DNA of 64,000 bases from Chaetoderma sp. LZ-2023a (GCA_034401795.1 CM067373.1:38303669-38367668); one strand, 5' to 3'. Shown: positions 1 through 13,034, counted from the first letter of the stretch. Notes: a model not told the origin generated them from the letters alone. Numbers and translations: made by a program.

Positions 1-11
1 TGCTAAAGATT

Positions 12-54
12 AGGCTGGAAGTTGTTGCTGACCTATGGACAACAACTTCCAAGC
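12..54. repeat. Palindromic MITE-A fragment
   Basis: Short inverted repeat with arms GGAAGTTGTTG and CAACAACTTCC around a small loop. It is a degenerate core of the palindromic family seen many times in this window (consensus core AGTTGTTGCTGCC/GGCAGCAACAACT). No coding potential. Confidence 0.5.
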
Positions 55-200
55 AACAGATGTTTAGTATGCTGATCATGGATGTTTGCTATCTTTATCT
101 TTAATACGTTGTTTGAAGGATGAAGATACTAAACTAATGTGTCTGTGATTGTTTTATAGATGCCAAATCTTGATTTGTACAAAATACGCTTAAGTAGTAA

Positions 201-1930
<1,730 letters not shown>

Positions 1931-2056
1931 AGGACTGTGTATCTGAAACTGCATCCCCTCAACGTACATGTGAGACTGTCTGTGGAGGTAACATTGTCAT
2001 CAACTATGCTCCTTGTCCTATTGATGGCGAGAGTTGCTGTGAAGCCACAGCACTAG
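1931..2056 (+). CDS. Cysteine-rich module exon 1 (clip-like, secreted protein)
   Basis: Internal coding exon of 126 nt, bounded by acceptor TTCTACAG and donor GTAAAA. Both introns are phase 1, so the exon is symmetrical and could be duplicated or skipped without shifting the frame. The 42 residues contain six cysteines in the order C-x10-C-x3-C-x10-C-x6-CC, finishing SCCEATAL. The frame joins the next exon (5450) as Ala-Leu-Glu-Gln-Cys. Two further exons repeat the same cysteine plan, so this is one module of a tandem-domain extracellular protein. The signal peptide must lie upstream of the window. The Cys-Cys ending and spacing recall the arthropod clip / disulfide-knot domain; loops here are shorter than usual, so the family name is inference while the repeat structure is directly visible. 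Confidence 0.8.
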   Translation, partial: RTVYLKLHPLNVHVRLSVEVTLSSTMLLVLLMARVAVKPQH

Positions 2057-2164
2057 GTAAAATTAATATTGTTCAGTTAAGATTTCAACAAATAATTTTA
2101 TTTATGATTACTATTTAAAATTTTTGATAACATATGTGTACATTTTAATTATCAGAAATTAGTA

Positions 2165-3870
2165 TTAGCAACCTTGGGACAGCCCCATTGTTCTAGCAAG
2201 CAAGAAACATCAGTTTCCGCCTTTGTATCGACACCTGAACGACAGCAGCATCAAGAAGGCCTACCCTCTTCCACAAATAGGCCATGCCCTAGACTCCCTT
2301 GTTGGCGCCGTCTGGTTCAGCACTCTGGACTTAGCCAGTGGATACTGGCAGGTGGAAATGGATGGCCACGACAAATAGAACACGACCTTTGTATGCCTCG
2401 GCTGCCTTTTTCAATTTCGAAAATACCCTATGGCTCTACCACGCCCCTGGAACTTTCGAACGTTTGATGAAATGAGTACTCTGCAAATTGCTGTAGAAAA
2501 CTTGTCGCTGCTGTTTAGATTACGTAATCGTTTTCGGGACTACATTCAGTGACATGGTAAATAACCCCCATGAAGTACTCGACTGCCAATCTAAAATTGA
2601 AGCCAAAGAAGTGTCATCTGTTTTGCGAGGAAGTGGAATTCTTCAGTCATCTTGCCCCACCCACGGTGTCCCTCTTCAACCCACTAAGATCACTGCTGTA
2701 GCCGATTGGAAAATGCCTACCACCCTTACAGAAATTTGCAGTTTCCTCTGACTTTGCGAATACTATCGCGCTTATGTAACAAAATTCAACGAAGTTGCTG
2801 CACCCCTCTTTCAACTCTTGGAGAAAGACTTCCCTTCTAACGGACCACAGAATGTGAGGCCACGTTTCGGCTTTTTAAAGCGAAGTTAGTCCCCAACATG
2901 GTTTTCGCGCATCTGGACCCCTCATGCCCTCCATACTGATACATCAGACACTGGCATCGGCGCTGTGCTATGTCAGGTTGATAGTGATTGGCATGAGCAC
3001 GTAATCAGCTATGTCTTTCCCACACCGAATGCTGCTACGCAGCCGCCAAGCATGAGCTCCTTGCCACTGTTCATTTCGTCAAGAATTTCAAACACTTCCT
3101 CTTTGGCAATCCTTTTATGTTACAAATTGACCACACATCCTTGCTTGGCTCCGAAATTTACTTAACACGGAGGAACAAATTGCCTGCTGGCAAGATCCCT
3201 CCAGAGTTTTCAATTTGACATGATTCACCACCCTGGCAGGCTGCCTGGAAGCGCTGAGGCACAATCTCGAAAATATCCTGGACTCTGTTAAACATCAGCA
3301 AATTTCAAGGATCCTCCTATGCCTATGTCTGTGAACGCCTCCAGCCTAATAGAAACAGTAGAAACTGATACACCACCTTTTCCGCAACACGGGGGCATAA
3401 ACTATATGCGTACTACACAAGAACAAGACCCTGATCTTCACACCGAGTTGCCTGTCTACATAAATGAGCGAATCAAACCACAGATCCTTTGGATAGGAAC
3501 AGATGCTTCTGTAATGATCTGGACCACCAACTATGTCCCGAGCGGGCGCATTGTTTGAAAGTCGGCATTGACGTAATAGGACCTCTTAACACCTCGTACC
3601 ACAGAAACCGCTATATCCTTGTATTCCAAGAATATTTCTCCAAATGGACAGCAGATTTTTCTCTCCCACCAAGAAACTGCCATCATCGCTGATACACTTG
3701 TCAAACACGTATTTTGCCACTTTGGAATTCCTAGAGAATTACACTCAAAGCAAACCATAAGCATCGACTCTCGTAATATGAAGGCATGTGTCAAATCCAG
3801 CGATCCCACTTTCTTGCATTCCAGAGTTGGGGCCAAAAACGTCTATTCTGGCTTGTACTTTGTGACCCAG
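2165..3870 (+). pseudogene. Decayed Ty3/Gypsy-type LTR retrotransposon pol
   Basis: Three-frame remnant of a pol polyprotein, lying in the intron between cysteine-rich exons 1 and 2. In order: a reverse transcriptase piece near 2290-2380 (STLDLASGYWQVEM signature), an RT connection segment near 2690-2810 (ADWKMPTT followed by a broken tether region), an RNase H stretch near 2925-3150 (DTSDTGIGAVLCQ, then KNFKHFLFGNPF and QIDHTSL in another frame) and an integrase part near 3490-3700 (VGIDVIGPL..RYILV). Many stops and frameshifts separate the blocks and the RT active-site YxDD is not found. No LTRs were recognised, so the copy is truncated or too decayed. It cannot encode working protein. Confidence 0.85.
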
Positions 3871-4140
3871 TGACCTAGATAGCTGATGCTTTGACGTGAA
3901 TCTCATAGAACTTCTAGTCACCTATGATATGAATGTGTCAAAATGTGTATTCCGAGATACACTTAGTGACTCTGTGACCATGATATTTGATCATTTTACA
4001 TCAAACTTATTTTTCTCCTAGCCATCTACAACATGAATAGATATGTAAGATTTGACGCTTTTACCATCTTGGACTCCGACGATATTGTGTGGATAAACAG
4101 GCAGACAGACAAACAAGCAGACAGCACCAACCACATTGCT
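3871..4140 (+). repeat. Possible tail of mollusc interspersed repeat
   Basis: AT-rich stretch with CACCTATGATATGAA and a GGCAGACAGACAAACAAGCAG run near 4095-4125, resembling the GACGGACGGACGG-type tail of the interspersed repeats found at 33.0 and 60-64 kb. Boundaries are unclear. Confidence 0.35.
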
Positions 4141-4439
4141 TAAACTTGCAGCTATGTATAACCATTCAAAGCATAAGCATACAGCTCAAACAAAAGCACA
4201 GTGAACAATAAATGTTATAGATTCTGCACCAAATATTGATAATAGAAACCCTGATAATATTAGTAAAACATGAAAACGGTCCCAATATGTATACTTCCAG
4301 CAGCTTCATTTCCACTATGTCCAATAATGTAATACAATAAATACATACATAAAATCCAGGACTATCAAACTCAGCATCGTATACAATTAATCTCGGTACA
4401 TCTTTAGCGGATATTTGCTTCTGTGAACACCATTCAGAT

Positions 4440-5115
4440 GACCAGGTCATTCACATGGAATCAACATGATTCGTCCACATTTTCCCGGTTCATCTAGATT
4501 ATTAGCAGGTCATTCACGTGGACTCACCATGATTCGTCCACATGAAGATCAAGAGTATGAGCAGGTCATTCTCTTGGAAACAACACAATGCGCCTTTCCA
4601 GTTTTGTTGGGTCCCCGAACGCCCGACTATCAATTTCCAAAAAACTATACAGGTACGCTGTTGAATGTTTTGAAACTAATTTGACTGGGTACTGTTGCTG
4701 CCTATGGCAGCAACGCCGCTCGGTCAAATTCGTGTAAAAATATTCAACAGAATGTATACTAAGTGGTAAAACCCTACAATTCGTACGTGTCGGACTATTA
4801 AGGGTTAAATACGGACTAAATCAAGTCATTCACGTCATGACATCATCATACACGTAACTTAGTTGATTATGACGTCAGATGATGGATGGATAAACTGTAA
4901 ACGCCAATTCTCCACGTGTTCCCTGTTCATCCAGATTATGAGTAGGTCATTGACGTGGAAACAACAAAATTGGTCCGTGTGAACATTAAGAGCACGAGCA
5001 GGTCATTTACGGGAAATCACCACCATTCGTTCACCTGAACACCACTGTCCAAGAGTATGAGCATGTCATTCATGTGGAATAACCACCATTCGTTCACCTG
5101 AACACCACTGTCCAT
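4440..5115 (+). repeat. Degenerate ~60-70-bp tandem/dispersed repeat
   Basis: Repeated phrase GAGCAGGTCATTCACGTGGA followed by an ACCA-containing linker and ATTCGTCCACATGAA or ATTCGTTCACCTGAA, seen near 4445, 4505, 4560, 4930, 4995, 5060 and 5095. A MITE-A copy (4665-4750) interrupts the series. A block at 4795-4880 has several CACGT/GACGTCA-like palindromes. No coding function seen. Confidence 0.6.
4665..4750. mobile_element. MITE-A palindromic element
   Basis: Inverted repeat reading ATTTGACTGGGTACTGTTGC, then TGCC-TATG-GGCA, then a mirrored arm ending GGTCAAAT, within flanks TTGAATGTTTTGAAA and AAAATATTCAACA. This is the clearest early copy of the family; the outer TTGAA..TTCAA flanks are also complementary. 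Confidence 0.75.
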
Positions 5116-5449
5116 TCACATTTTTCACAATTTTCAAAAATACTGTACACTGGCTGGGCTGAATTTTTGATTTCTAAACCATTAATCCAAAGGTATCTGT
5201 AGTGAGGAATGTCCATTTGCATGACAACAGAAAATAATTTTTTTGTAAATTTAAGTGTGAAAATTACAATCTTCATGTAAAAGATCTAGACCGTTAAAGG
5301 GTTAATTGATATGAGTAGCACTTCGAGCGCTCTCGGGTGCTGTTGACACGTGAGGGGTTAACAGAATAAGCACGGAAGGCCTTAAGATGGTCGTTGACCT
5401 GTTACAACCTCGTTATTACAGATTCTAGCCTCAATTATCTGTTTTACAG

Positions 5450-5581
5450 AACAATGTGAAGGCTCTGACCCGCTACGCAGGTGCTTCCAGGGTAATGATT
5501 GTGGAAGAGCAACCAAGAGAGAATTCCAATGTGATAATGGTCAGGTGTGTTGTGAAGCAATACTAGTGGCGCAACCTGAAC
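5450..5581 (+). CDS. Cysteine-rich module exon 2 (clip-like, secreted protein)
   Basis: Internal exon of 132 nt between acceptor GTTTTACAG and a strong donor GTAAGT. It starts and ends in phase 1, matching the exon at 1931 and the terminal exon at 26084. The six cysteines are arranged C-x8-C-x5-C-x9-C-x5-CC and the module ends VCCEAILVAQPE. It therefore repeats the plan of exon 1 with about the same length and the same Cys-Cys-Glu-Ala ending, which argues for exon duplication. The following intron is about 20.5 kb and filled with transposons; I found no further module inside it. Function is unknown. By analogy with other Cys-Cys-ending knots an extracellular, protease-associated or matrix role is possible, but nothing here proves it. 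Confidence 0.82.
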
Positions 5582-5773
5582 GTAAGTAAACATTCACTTA
5601 GATATACTTAACACTAATATATAGCTTTGTGTTTACATTTTTAAATATTGGACCGGCTCTGTATCTCGCACATGGATTCACGTTGCAAATATGGGGCAGC
5701 CAGTGTCACTCACATGTGACTAGTGTAAATATCTGTCTGGCAGGATCGGCCACAATTGTCCTTACTAATTTAG

Positions 5774-6283
5774 TACATTTATGAAAACTTTAAACTTTGA
5801 CATCTCTAAAATTTTATTGGTTGTCGAATTTCATTTTTGCTGTAAACTTACCAAATCGCATACGAATTCACGACTTGGCTTATGCATGGGCGGCGCATAG
5901 AGAGGGCACACTCAACAGCAATGGAGATGCACTGGTAGCATTTATCAGTTCCAATGGCCTATTTCACACAACTACGGCTTACAAACATCCATGCCGTCAC
6001 AAGACAACGAGGACAGGGCATTCTGACCACAACGCCCCAACAGGCTACAACATTAGTCTTAAACCAAATAGACTTCATACTATACAAAACGCAGTAGGTC
6101 ATTGGAACTGATAAATGCGATCAGTCTATCTCCATTGCGGTTGAGTGCACGCACTCTCTGTTCCCCACGCACAAGACAAGTCGTGAATTCGTATGCGATT
6201 TGCTAGGTTTACAGCAAAAATGAAATTCGACAACCAATCAAATTTTAGAGATGTCAAAGTTCAAAGTTTTCATAAATTTACCA
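5774..6283. repeat. Inverted duplication of a LINE endonuclease fragment
   Basis: Left arm about 5774-5960 and right arm about 6096-6283 are near-perfect reverse complements, including ATTTATGAAAACTTT at the outer edge, CATACGAATTCACGACTTG inside, and AGTTCCAATGG at the inner edge. The ~135-bp spacer reads on the plus strand as part of a LINE endonuclease-like frame (NGDALVAFISSNGLFHTTTA, then a KHPCRHKTTRTG stretch). The arms themselves include the start of that frame, so this is an inverted duplication of retroelement DNA and not a simple terminal-repeat transposon. Confidence 0.75.
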
Positions 6284-6398
6284 AATGCAAAGCCGCTTCT
6301 ATGGGACGCTCATTTCTGGTACAGACCTCAATATTTACCATACACGTCTTCGGATGCAGCATCTGGACATAATATACAAACGTCATACCAGGTCAGTG
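6284..6398 (+). pseudogene. LINE remnant, left part (interrupted at 6399-8948)
   Basis: Sequence between the inverted duplication and the hAT-like insertion. Its right edge GTCAGTGGGTAGAGC continues, after removal of the insertion and one target copy, into TACCCAAGACTAACATAAGC at 8949. The part beyond 8949 has LINE-like coding, so this was one unit before the insertion. The frame here is broken. Confidence 0.5.
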
Positions 6399-6506
6399 GG
6401 TAGAGCTAGGGGTGTTCGATTATGGAAATAAATAACCGATTATGATGACTGGAAAATAATCGATTTAATCGATTATTTAATTTTGGAACTTTGGAAGTAG
6501 CAACCG

Positions 6507-6752
<246 letters not shown>

Positions 6753-7400
6753 AAATGCCTGATTTTCTTTTATATTTCTTTTATATTATTTTTATTAACA
6801 GAATACGCAATTTCGTAAATCGGTTTCCAGTTAGGTTTAGATTACATCAACTAAATAGGCCTATGAAAAGACCGCAAGACGCTCAGTAGGACAGGCTATA
6901 TCAACAAGTCCTCTGGTCGGCTGAAAACCAGGAACAACCCCCGCCCAGTATAATGAAGTCAATTTGGAATCCATCGTTCACTCATTCCCATTGGATAATG
7001 GTCTTACGAAACTGGCGCGTGTGCTCAGCTTTTCAAGCCAGTAAAAAGGCGCCGATTTAATTTTAATATTACAGAGATTAACTTTTAGTTACATGTATAT
7101 AAGACTTGCCCGTAGCGCCTATCTAAGTTCAAGTTCAAGTTCAAGATTATTTATTTTGATATAGAATATACATTTCCAGTTTCACAACAGGTAGTCCACC
7201 AAAGGCAGAGCCTATGTGGCGGTGGACCCCTACATATAACATATAACATATAACAACAACAATATAGGACATGAGAATACTGAATACATACGGTTAACAT
7301 GTTATAGTCCTATATATACATATAGTTAACTGTCTCACTGCCAAGCCTCTGCAGTCTACATTTTCCATGGAGCCTAACTCAGGGTATGCTGAGTACCTCT

Positions 7401-7470
7401 AAAACAATTTGACCGAACGTTGTCGGTGGCTAAGCCACAAGCAACTTTCAGTCAAATTTTTTCTAAAATA
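7401..7470. mobile_element. MITE-A palindromic element
   Basis: Arms CAATTTGACCGAACGTTGTC and the matching AAGCAACTTTCAGTCAAATT around GGTGGCTAAGCCACC. Same family as 4665 and 60525. Confidence 0.7.
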
Positions 7471-7707
7471 CTCAGCCAATCCAGAGTCATTGCCAATTGG
7501 AGTTATTGTCCGCTTCCAGCAGTCCAACAGTTAATAGACGTATGACAATTTACATTTTTACAGGGAAAGACATGACAGAGGGATGTGTGCTTATCTTGCT
7601 TAAGTTAATAATTCTATATTACATATTCTTATTATCAATGACAAAGTATTTTTTAGGCTGTGATGGTAGAGTTAGTTGTTTGGTAGTTACCATTATGACA
7701 GATATTC

Positions 7708-7708
<1 letters not shown>

Positions 7709-7799
<91 letters not shown>

Positions 7800-7800
7800 T
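7709..7800. repeat. (ATT)n microsatellite
   Basis: About 30 TTA/ATT units with one AATATT interruption. Poly-Ile and poly-Asn frames on either strand are artefacts. Confidence 0.95.
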
Positions 7801-8070
7801 GTTCTGGTGACTGGGTGCAAGTATGAGAATAGCATGCCATGATGGTGAGTGTTTTCCAGAGTCTAGTAGGTTTCTATAATCTTCTTTTTGATATTCTGCT
7901 TAAAGTACTGTAGCTTTATGATGTCTGTGCGTGTGCTTGTGTCTGTATTATTCCATAACTGAATTGCTTTGTATGAGGGTTTTTGTTGTGCTGCTTTTGT
8001 TTGGTGGTGTGTTGAATGGAGGTTATCTCTTGTTCTTGTGTTGTGAGGATGCAATTGTGTATTGAGCAAA

Positions 8071-8700
8071 AAAATGTTAGATAAGGATGAGGGTAAGTTG
8101 CCATTGTGGAAGTCCCTTAAGATTGTGTATAGTTGGAGCCCTCCTATGTCCTCAAGTTTTAAGACCTTTTCTGATTTAAAGATATCCTGGCCACCTGCTG
8201 TTTCCTATGTTTCCCTATTTTCCAGCATTGGAAAAGCTGAATATTTTGAAAATCATTTGACTGAGCGTGAAGCAACAGCTTTAAGTCAAATTAGTTAGAA
8301 AATAATCGGCAGAATCTATGAAAATTTGGATCGAGTTTTTTAATTTACTACAAAGTCAATTTTGTGCATTCTTTTCGCGAAATGACCATACTATTTTTTA
8401 TGTTTATAAATGTCGCCCATCTACGACGTTTCCCTATGTCCCAGCATTAGAAAAGTCGAATATTTTGAAAATCATTTGACTGCACGTTGTTGAGGCAGCA
8501 ACAGTTGTAAGTCAAATTAGTTCCAAAACAATCGTCAGAATTTGTGAAAATTCACATCGAAATTTTGTGAATTTACTATGAAAAACAGTTATTCCTTTTT
8601 TAAATTTGTTCACAAAATGGCCACCAACACTCCAGCCCACAGCCTTCAGAGGGGGATATTAAACAATTAAATGCTTCCGATCACTGGCGTATCAAGCAAT
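8071..8700. repeat. Two MITE-A copies in unannotated hAT interior
   Basis: Palindromic copies at about 8237-8305 and 8455-8540 share the flanks GAATATTTTGAAAATCATTTGACTG-like (left) and AAGTCAAATTAGTT (right), and both are preceded by CCTATxTCCCAGCATTxGAAAAG. The shared left flank implies a larger segmental duplication of about 220 bp. Nothing coding is seen from 8540 to 8700. Confidence 0.6.
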
Positions 8701-8948
8701 TACTTATATAAACATTTACTTGCATGGTCTATGGCACGGGACGGGCGGGGCTTGAACGTCAGCAATAGATGTTTATACAACTATCTTGATAGAGCAATCA
8801 AACCACCGATGTATTAGCTGATTGCAAGACTAAACACTAAATTATGCGATTTTTCGATTATTTTATTTTACACTCGATTATATAATCGCCAGCAAAAATA
8901 ATCGACTATCGATGAAATATCGATTAACCGAACAGGCCTAGGTAGAGC

Positions 8949-10060
8949 TACCCAAGACTAACATAAGCTCGCTCATCAGTGACACTGACTCTCAAATGTC
9001 ATACAAAATGTCCATCAGGGAGCAGATAGCTAATATTGGTCGTCAGCTCCGATTCAAAAGGCAGCACAAAGCAAAATACTCAAATGTATAGAATCATCAT
9101 CTACAAGCACAATAGTTGCCAAGCCAAAAACAACACCCGAACTAAGTATATTGGTGACCCTTTCGTAACAAAACTATCGGCAGACCAGGAAGCACTATGG
9201 CTGCGCATCTATCAAAGTGATGCCCGCACCAAACTACGAAGGGAGCGCAATAACATCCTGTGCCATATCAGTGAATGCGTAAACAGATATTTAACACGCT
9301 GACTCCTTAGCAGATGAAATCCCTGTCACTGACGACTGTTATAAAATGTTTCGAGCAGCCCAAACCATGAAAGTTGGTAGTCACCGTGCACAACTTAGAG
9401 CCGTTGCATTCGTTTTCAGTTGATCCTAGGCCATTACTAACACCAGTTGAAACAGCAGAAGTTAAGAAGGCACTAAAAGACCAGGCAAATGGATGTGCAT
9501 CCGTACTTGATGGTATCAACAATAAACTATTCTTATAAATGCAAGTGACATTATCTCAAAACCGACCACGCACCTAATCAATAGAGACTTTATGCACCAT
9601 CTTCCCACCAGCGATGTATGTCAATGTACCCTTATCTCGCTACCCATGTCCAAGAAGCCACTCACCCTCCAGCTAATCTGTGACCCATTGTGATCCGCAA
9701 CTGCATACAGAAAATCCTTCCCAACATTACCCTATGTCACATCTGAGACAAGATTGAGAACTTCACTGGATCCTCTCAGCATGGCTTTTAATGTGGACGC
9801 AGCTGCGCAGACATGGTATGGGCTCAGCACATGCTTGTGACGGTAGTCATGTCCAAACATGGGCATTAACATGTGACGAGCTTTTGACACAATTAAATGC
9901 TCAAAGATTCTAGATGTATTACACCAGGACAGTTGCAATGAAGATGATCTGCGGCTAGTGAGACTACTACTTGCAGACACAAAACTGAAAGTATGAGTCA
10001 AGACAGTGATATCTGCAGAGTTTGAGACATCAATCCACCCCCACCCCCACCCCCACCCCA
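8949..10060 (+). pseudogene. Decayed LINE, linker and RT N-terminal region
   Basis: Plus-strand coding traces in several frames: a basic stretch KMSIREQIANIGRQLRFKRQ near 9005-9060, an ALWLRIYQSDARTKLRRERN segment near 9190-9260, then near 9430-9530 a VETAEVKKALKDQANG-like block (the usual 'when to splice in the next residue' RT lead-in of LINEs) followed by stops. The order matches endonuclease-RT linkers of non-LTR elements, and it continues the fragment at 6284-6398 across the hAT-like insertion. No RT active site remains. A CCCCCA-type run sits at 10035-10060. Confidence 0.5.
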
Positions 10061-10228
10061 CCACCAGCGAGATGGTCTATCCTCCGTGCTTTACACCTCC
10101 TACCTCAACAGAAAGCCTGCTGATTATTTTGAGAAATGTATGACAACGCTTTTGCTACTTTATTCAGAAATGACTGTCAATAAAGTTGCTCAAAATATCT
10201 TGCAAGTCTTGCACCACTTACTGTCCTG

Positions 10229-10395
10229 TTGATTATTTTGAACAAAATTTGATTCAAATTGTTGCGTCGACGATTTTCAGTCAGATTGTTATCAAATCAT
10301 GACACTTATATTATCAGCCGATTATTTTGACAACTTGACGGAAAGCTGTTGCTACTATAGGCAGCAACAGTTTTCAGTAAACTTGTTATAAATAT
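10229..10395. repeat. Two degenerate MITE-A copies
   Basis: Two head-to-tail palindromic copies, each led by TTGATTATTTTGA or CCGATTATTTTGA. The second has GCTGTTGCTACTATAGGCAG followed by CAACAG. Both are more diverged than the copy at 60830. Confidence 0.6.
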
Positions 10396-10722
10396 ATTTG
10401 TTGTCACTTGAATCATATCAAACATACAACTGGTATTGAACTATTCCAGGAACATACTATGCGCTCGCCTTGGAAGCCAGCTTAAGAATGACTAGCATTA
10501 GCATTACGAGAATGTCTTTATACCAACAATTGCTCACGTGTCAAGACAAAAGTCTGAAATAATGGCGGCAGCAAATATCTATCTAAAATGGTGTCTACAG
10601 CTCTAGTTAGTTAGTGTCCATAAAGTAACAATTAGTCCTAAATTTAGCTAGGATATGCATCTTTTATCAATAGATGAGAACTTTAAGCTATGTAGCTGTC
10701 TGAGTAACAACCTTGCTCCGAT
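10396..10722. other. No gene recognised
   Basis: AT-rich unique sequence. I saw no open frame with splice signals, RNA gene or known repeat. Confidence 0.4.
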
Positions 10723-10870
10723 CTAAAATAGTTGTTGTAGGCAGCTGAAGATTTTGCTAATCAGTTTTCCTCCAACACCTTGGAGTTTAGGACAAACAAG
10801 GAGGAAGTGCACCAATGTTTCATCCTACGTCTTACAAAGAGGATAGCCAGTCGGAGGGAACCCTTCTACT
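10723..10870 (-). pseudogene. LINE C-terminal zinc-knuckle remnant
   Basis: Minus-strand reading gives PLCKT, a stop, then DETLVHFLLVCPKLQGV and a short tail to a stop at 10723. The C-x(n)-H-x(n)-C arrangement is the C-terminal zinc finger seen after the RT of many non-LTR retrotransposons. The first cysteine appears replaced by tyrosine and a TAG stop is inside, so it is dead. Confidence 0.5.
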
Positions 10871-11334
10871 CCTAATCACGCCACCTAGCAGATGTGTGTA
10901 CTAGTAGCTTTGCTGGGACAGTGGCTTTATATACACATATCTTTCCCTTTTGCAACACCCCCACCCACCCACCCTCTATAACGGGTGTATCTGAGCCGAC
11001 AATATTTCTTTCCACTTCAACTTGCTTGGCAGCTCTTTTACCAAACTATATGCAGAGCAGGTTAAATACATCTTCAGGATTTGCTTAGTTTTTACCACCC
11101 AGCCATGTGATAGCGGTTATTTAAGCGCCAGTTGTCTCTCAATTATACCCCTTTCTAGAGCCTTCTCCGCGTATCATATTGACATGTGCTGTATTCGCTT
11201 GAGGTGTGGTCTGAAGAATTCTTTCGAGCTTATTTACTGGTTTTAAGAATCAAACCATCTAGTCCATGTAGGACTGAAGTAATGTAAACGTCCCAGATGT
11301 GCATGGATGTAACCGGGGTCGGTCCGTTCAGCCC
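10871..11334. other. No gene recognised
   Basis: Contains a CCACCCACCCACCC tract near 10960. Several short frames lack codon structure or splice context. Confidence 0.4.
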
Positions 11335-11430
11335 ACTCATTAATGAGGGGTGCGTCGAAGTACCCATAATGACCCATAATGAACTCATAATGACCGATAA
11401 TGAACACATAATAACGACCAATAACCTGAC
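11320..11430. repeat. (CATAATGAAC)-like short tandem, family shared with 16220
   Basis: Irregular ~10-11-bp repeat of CATAATGACC and CATAATGAAC next to GGTCGGTCCGTTCAG. The reverse complement of the same arrangement (GTGTTCATTATGGG then GGTCCGTTAATGAGTA) recurs at 16220-16305, so both belong to one dispersed element in opposite orientations. Confidence 0.55.
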
Positions 11431-11549
11431 ATGTGTATAACTTTCTATTAATAATGTCTAATTTCCAGAAATGGACATGTCGGAAAATAAATTCTCTTAC
11501 AGAAGAGCTCTGTGTTCATCGAGAATCATAGGTGCCTACTCGGATGGCC

Positions 11550-11680
11550 ATCTTCCCGAAGCATTTATTACAAGCTGATATCCGATTCCAATTGTATCTA
11601 GATCTGTATTTGTAGTATACAGATCGCTCACAATTGAAATCTGGTACTAGCTTATAATAAATGTTTCATGAAAACGACGA
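11550..11680. repeat. Foldback (hairpin) element
   Basis: Imperfect palindrome: GAAGCATTTATTACAAGCT on the left mirrors AGCTTATAATAAATGTTTC on the right, with CCAATTGTA/CACAATTG further in and an inner palindrome CTGTATTTGTAGTATACAG. No frame. Confidence 0.6.
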
Positions 11681-12045
11681 TTCGAATAGTGCCACCAACA
11701 ACTGTCTATGACGCACCACTGCAGTCAGAATCCGTGCGTGCGTTCGTGCATGCGTGTGCATAAAATACAGAAGACTGTCATATTCAAGTCGATAGTTCAA
11801 ACATTTTTTTATTATCTGTCAGAGATAAAAAGATTACAAATAATACGTGAGGCTACAGATGGTCATTTATCTTGAATATATGATACATTTATGACAATAT
11901 TATTGATACAAACAATATACGGTACCTGGTACAACAAAATAGTCTTTTCTTGTTAGGACTGCAAATGGACATGATCACCGGACATCAGCATAACTTATAA
12001 TATATTATAGGGCAGGCCTACATACATTAGAAGGACAAGATCACA
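11681..12045. other. No gene recognised
   Basis: AT-rich spacer with no supported feature. Confidence 0.4.
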
Positions 12046-12065
12046 GTGCATCACACACACACACA

Positions 12066-12133
<68 letters not shown>

Positions 12134-12134
12134 C
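12046..12134. repeat. (CA)n(GCAC)n microsatellite
   Basis: Short CA run followed by about 18 GCAC units; reverse-complement relative of the GCGT array near 220-390. It lies directly at the 3' edge of the MULE-like remnant. Confidence 0.95.
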
Positions 12135-12145
12135 CCATCAGTGTT

Positions 12146-13032
12146 CTAAGTCGCTTGTTGAAATACTTCTCGAACGACGGGTATTTGGCAAAATGTGGCC
12201 ATATTGTGTACCCGCTCGTCAAAAACACAAGAGTCGTTGCTTTTTGCCACACCAGACTCACCAAACATTAAGTCTATGATGGCATGTCGGTCTTTGATAG
12301 AAAACCCTACCTTGTCCATTAAGTATCGCTTAACGTTAGCTTTTGAGTGCTTAGTGCACAGGAAATGTTTAGCGTTAGGGAAGCAACTGTGGATAGTGTT
12401 CGTTAACGATTCCTCATCACTTCCCAAACGAATTCCTAATCAATCAACATCAGTGCCAAGGATAGCCTTAACATGAGACAGGTAGAAGTGATATGTTTCA
12501 CAAACACTGTCCCAATGCAGGAAAACCGGGCCTAGCATAATTGGTGGATGTCCTGATTCTCGGGATATACCACTTTGACATTTATACACAGTTGTTGTGG
12601 CAAAGCACGCTCCCAAATTAAATGTCCTGTCAATTCCAATCACACTAGCGTTATCCCTTATCACATTTTGTCGCATATTTTGAATTTTCTCTGCGGAATA
12701 CGTGATAACACGCGGAGGTCTATTACCTTTACTACATAACACCTTTTGCACGTACGGGTGTATATTCACCTTTGATATCACATCTAATAATTCGTCAGCC
12801 AGGTTTTGTCGGTGAGCATAATTATCTTCTTTTTAGAATTCCAGTACTTCTTGTCGTGGATCTGTTTGAATGTGTTTGGTGCATCTATAGAGTCATTCTG
12901 ATACATTTCTTTATACACTGTCCTGGCTGTTTTGCTGACTGCTTCTTTACCTGCGCATTCTAGAACATCAGGGCGGGTACGCTCGTACGGTTCAGCATCT
13001 TCTTTCTTTGAATTTCCGTGTGGGTTTTCCAT
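12146..13032 (-). pseudogene. MULE-type transposase remnant
   Basis: Minus-strand coding from 13032. N-terminal part (13032-12784) starts MENPHGNSKK and ends near IMLTDKTWL, typical of the lysine-rich region before a MULE domain. The next frame (12781-12440) contains IGIDRTFNLGACFATTT, GHPPIMLGPVFLHW and YHFYLSHVKAILG, matching the first catalytic Asp (DxTF-like) and the strand order of MULE transposases. An in-frame TGA at 12440-12442 interrupts it. The same frame continues GSDEESLTNTIHSCFPNAKH and C..H, fitting the second Asp region (usually GTDGEEAL) and the C/H signature. The third acidic residue region is not found before the microsatellite at 12134. Probably truncated and inactive. No terminal inverted repeats recognised. 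Confidence 0.75.
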
Positions 13033-13034
13033 TT

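Larger units (their letters stand above)
7129..8070 (-). mobile_element. 3' end of a CR1/L2-like LINE
   Basis: Minus-strand frame 8069-7863 encodes a typical LINE C-terminus (HNTRTRDNLHSTHHQTKAA, then AIQLWNNTDT and a basic IKKKIIETY end). Farther along the minus strand, 7262-7129 ends AATAAATAATC followed by three CTTGAA-type units, the short tandem tail characteristic of CR1/L2-type LINE 3' termini. Between them lie a MITE-A copy and the ATT microsatellite. The copy is heavily 5' truncated and sits inside the hAT-like element. Confidence 0.65.

Noticed and set aside
1931-2056. WAP (four-disulfide core) domain for the cysteine-rich exons
   Set aside because: WAP domains have eight cysteines with a central CC; these modules have six, with CC at the end.
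2165-3870. Functional Ty3/Gypsy element or active provirus
   Set aside because: Multiple stops and frameshifts, no recognised LTRs and no intact catalytic motif.
7497-7840. Poly-isoleucine and poly-asparagine frames
   Set aside because: Artefacts of the ATT microsatellite.
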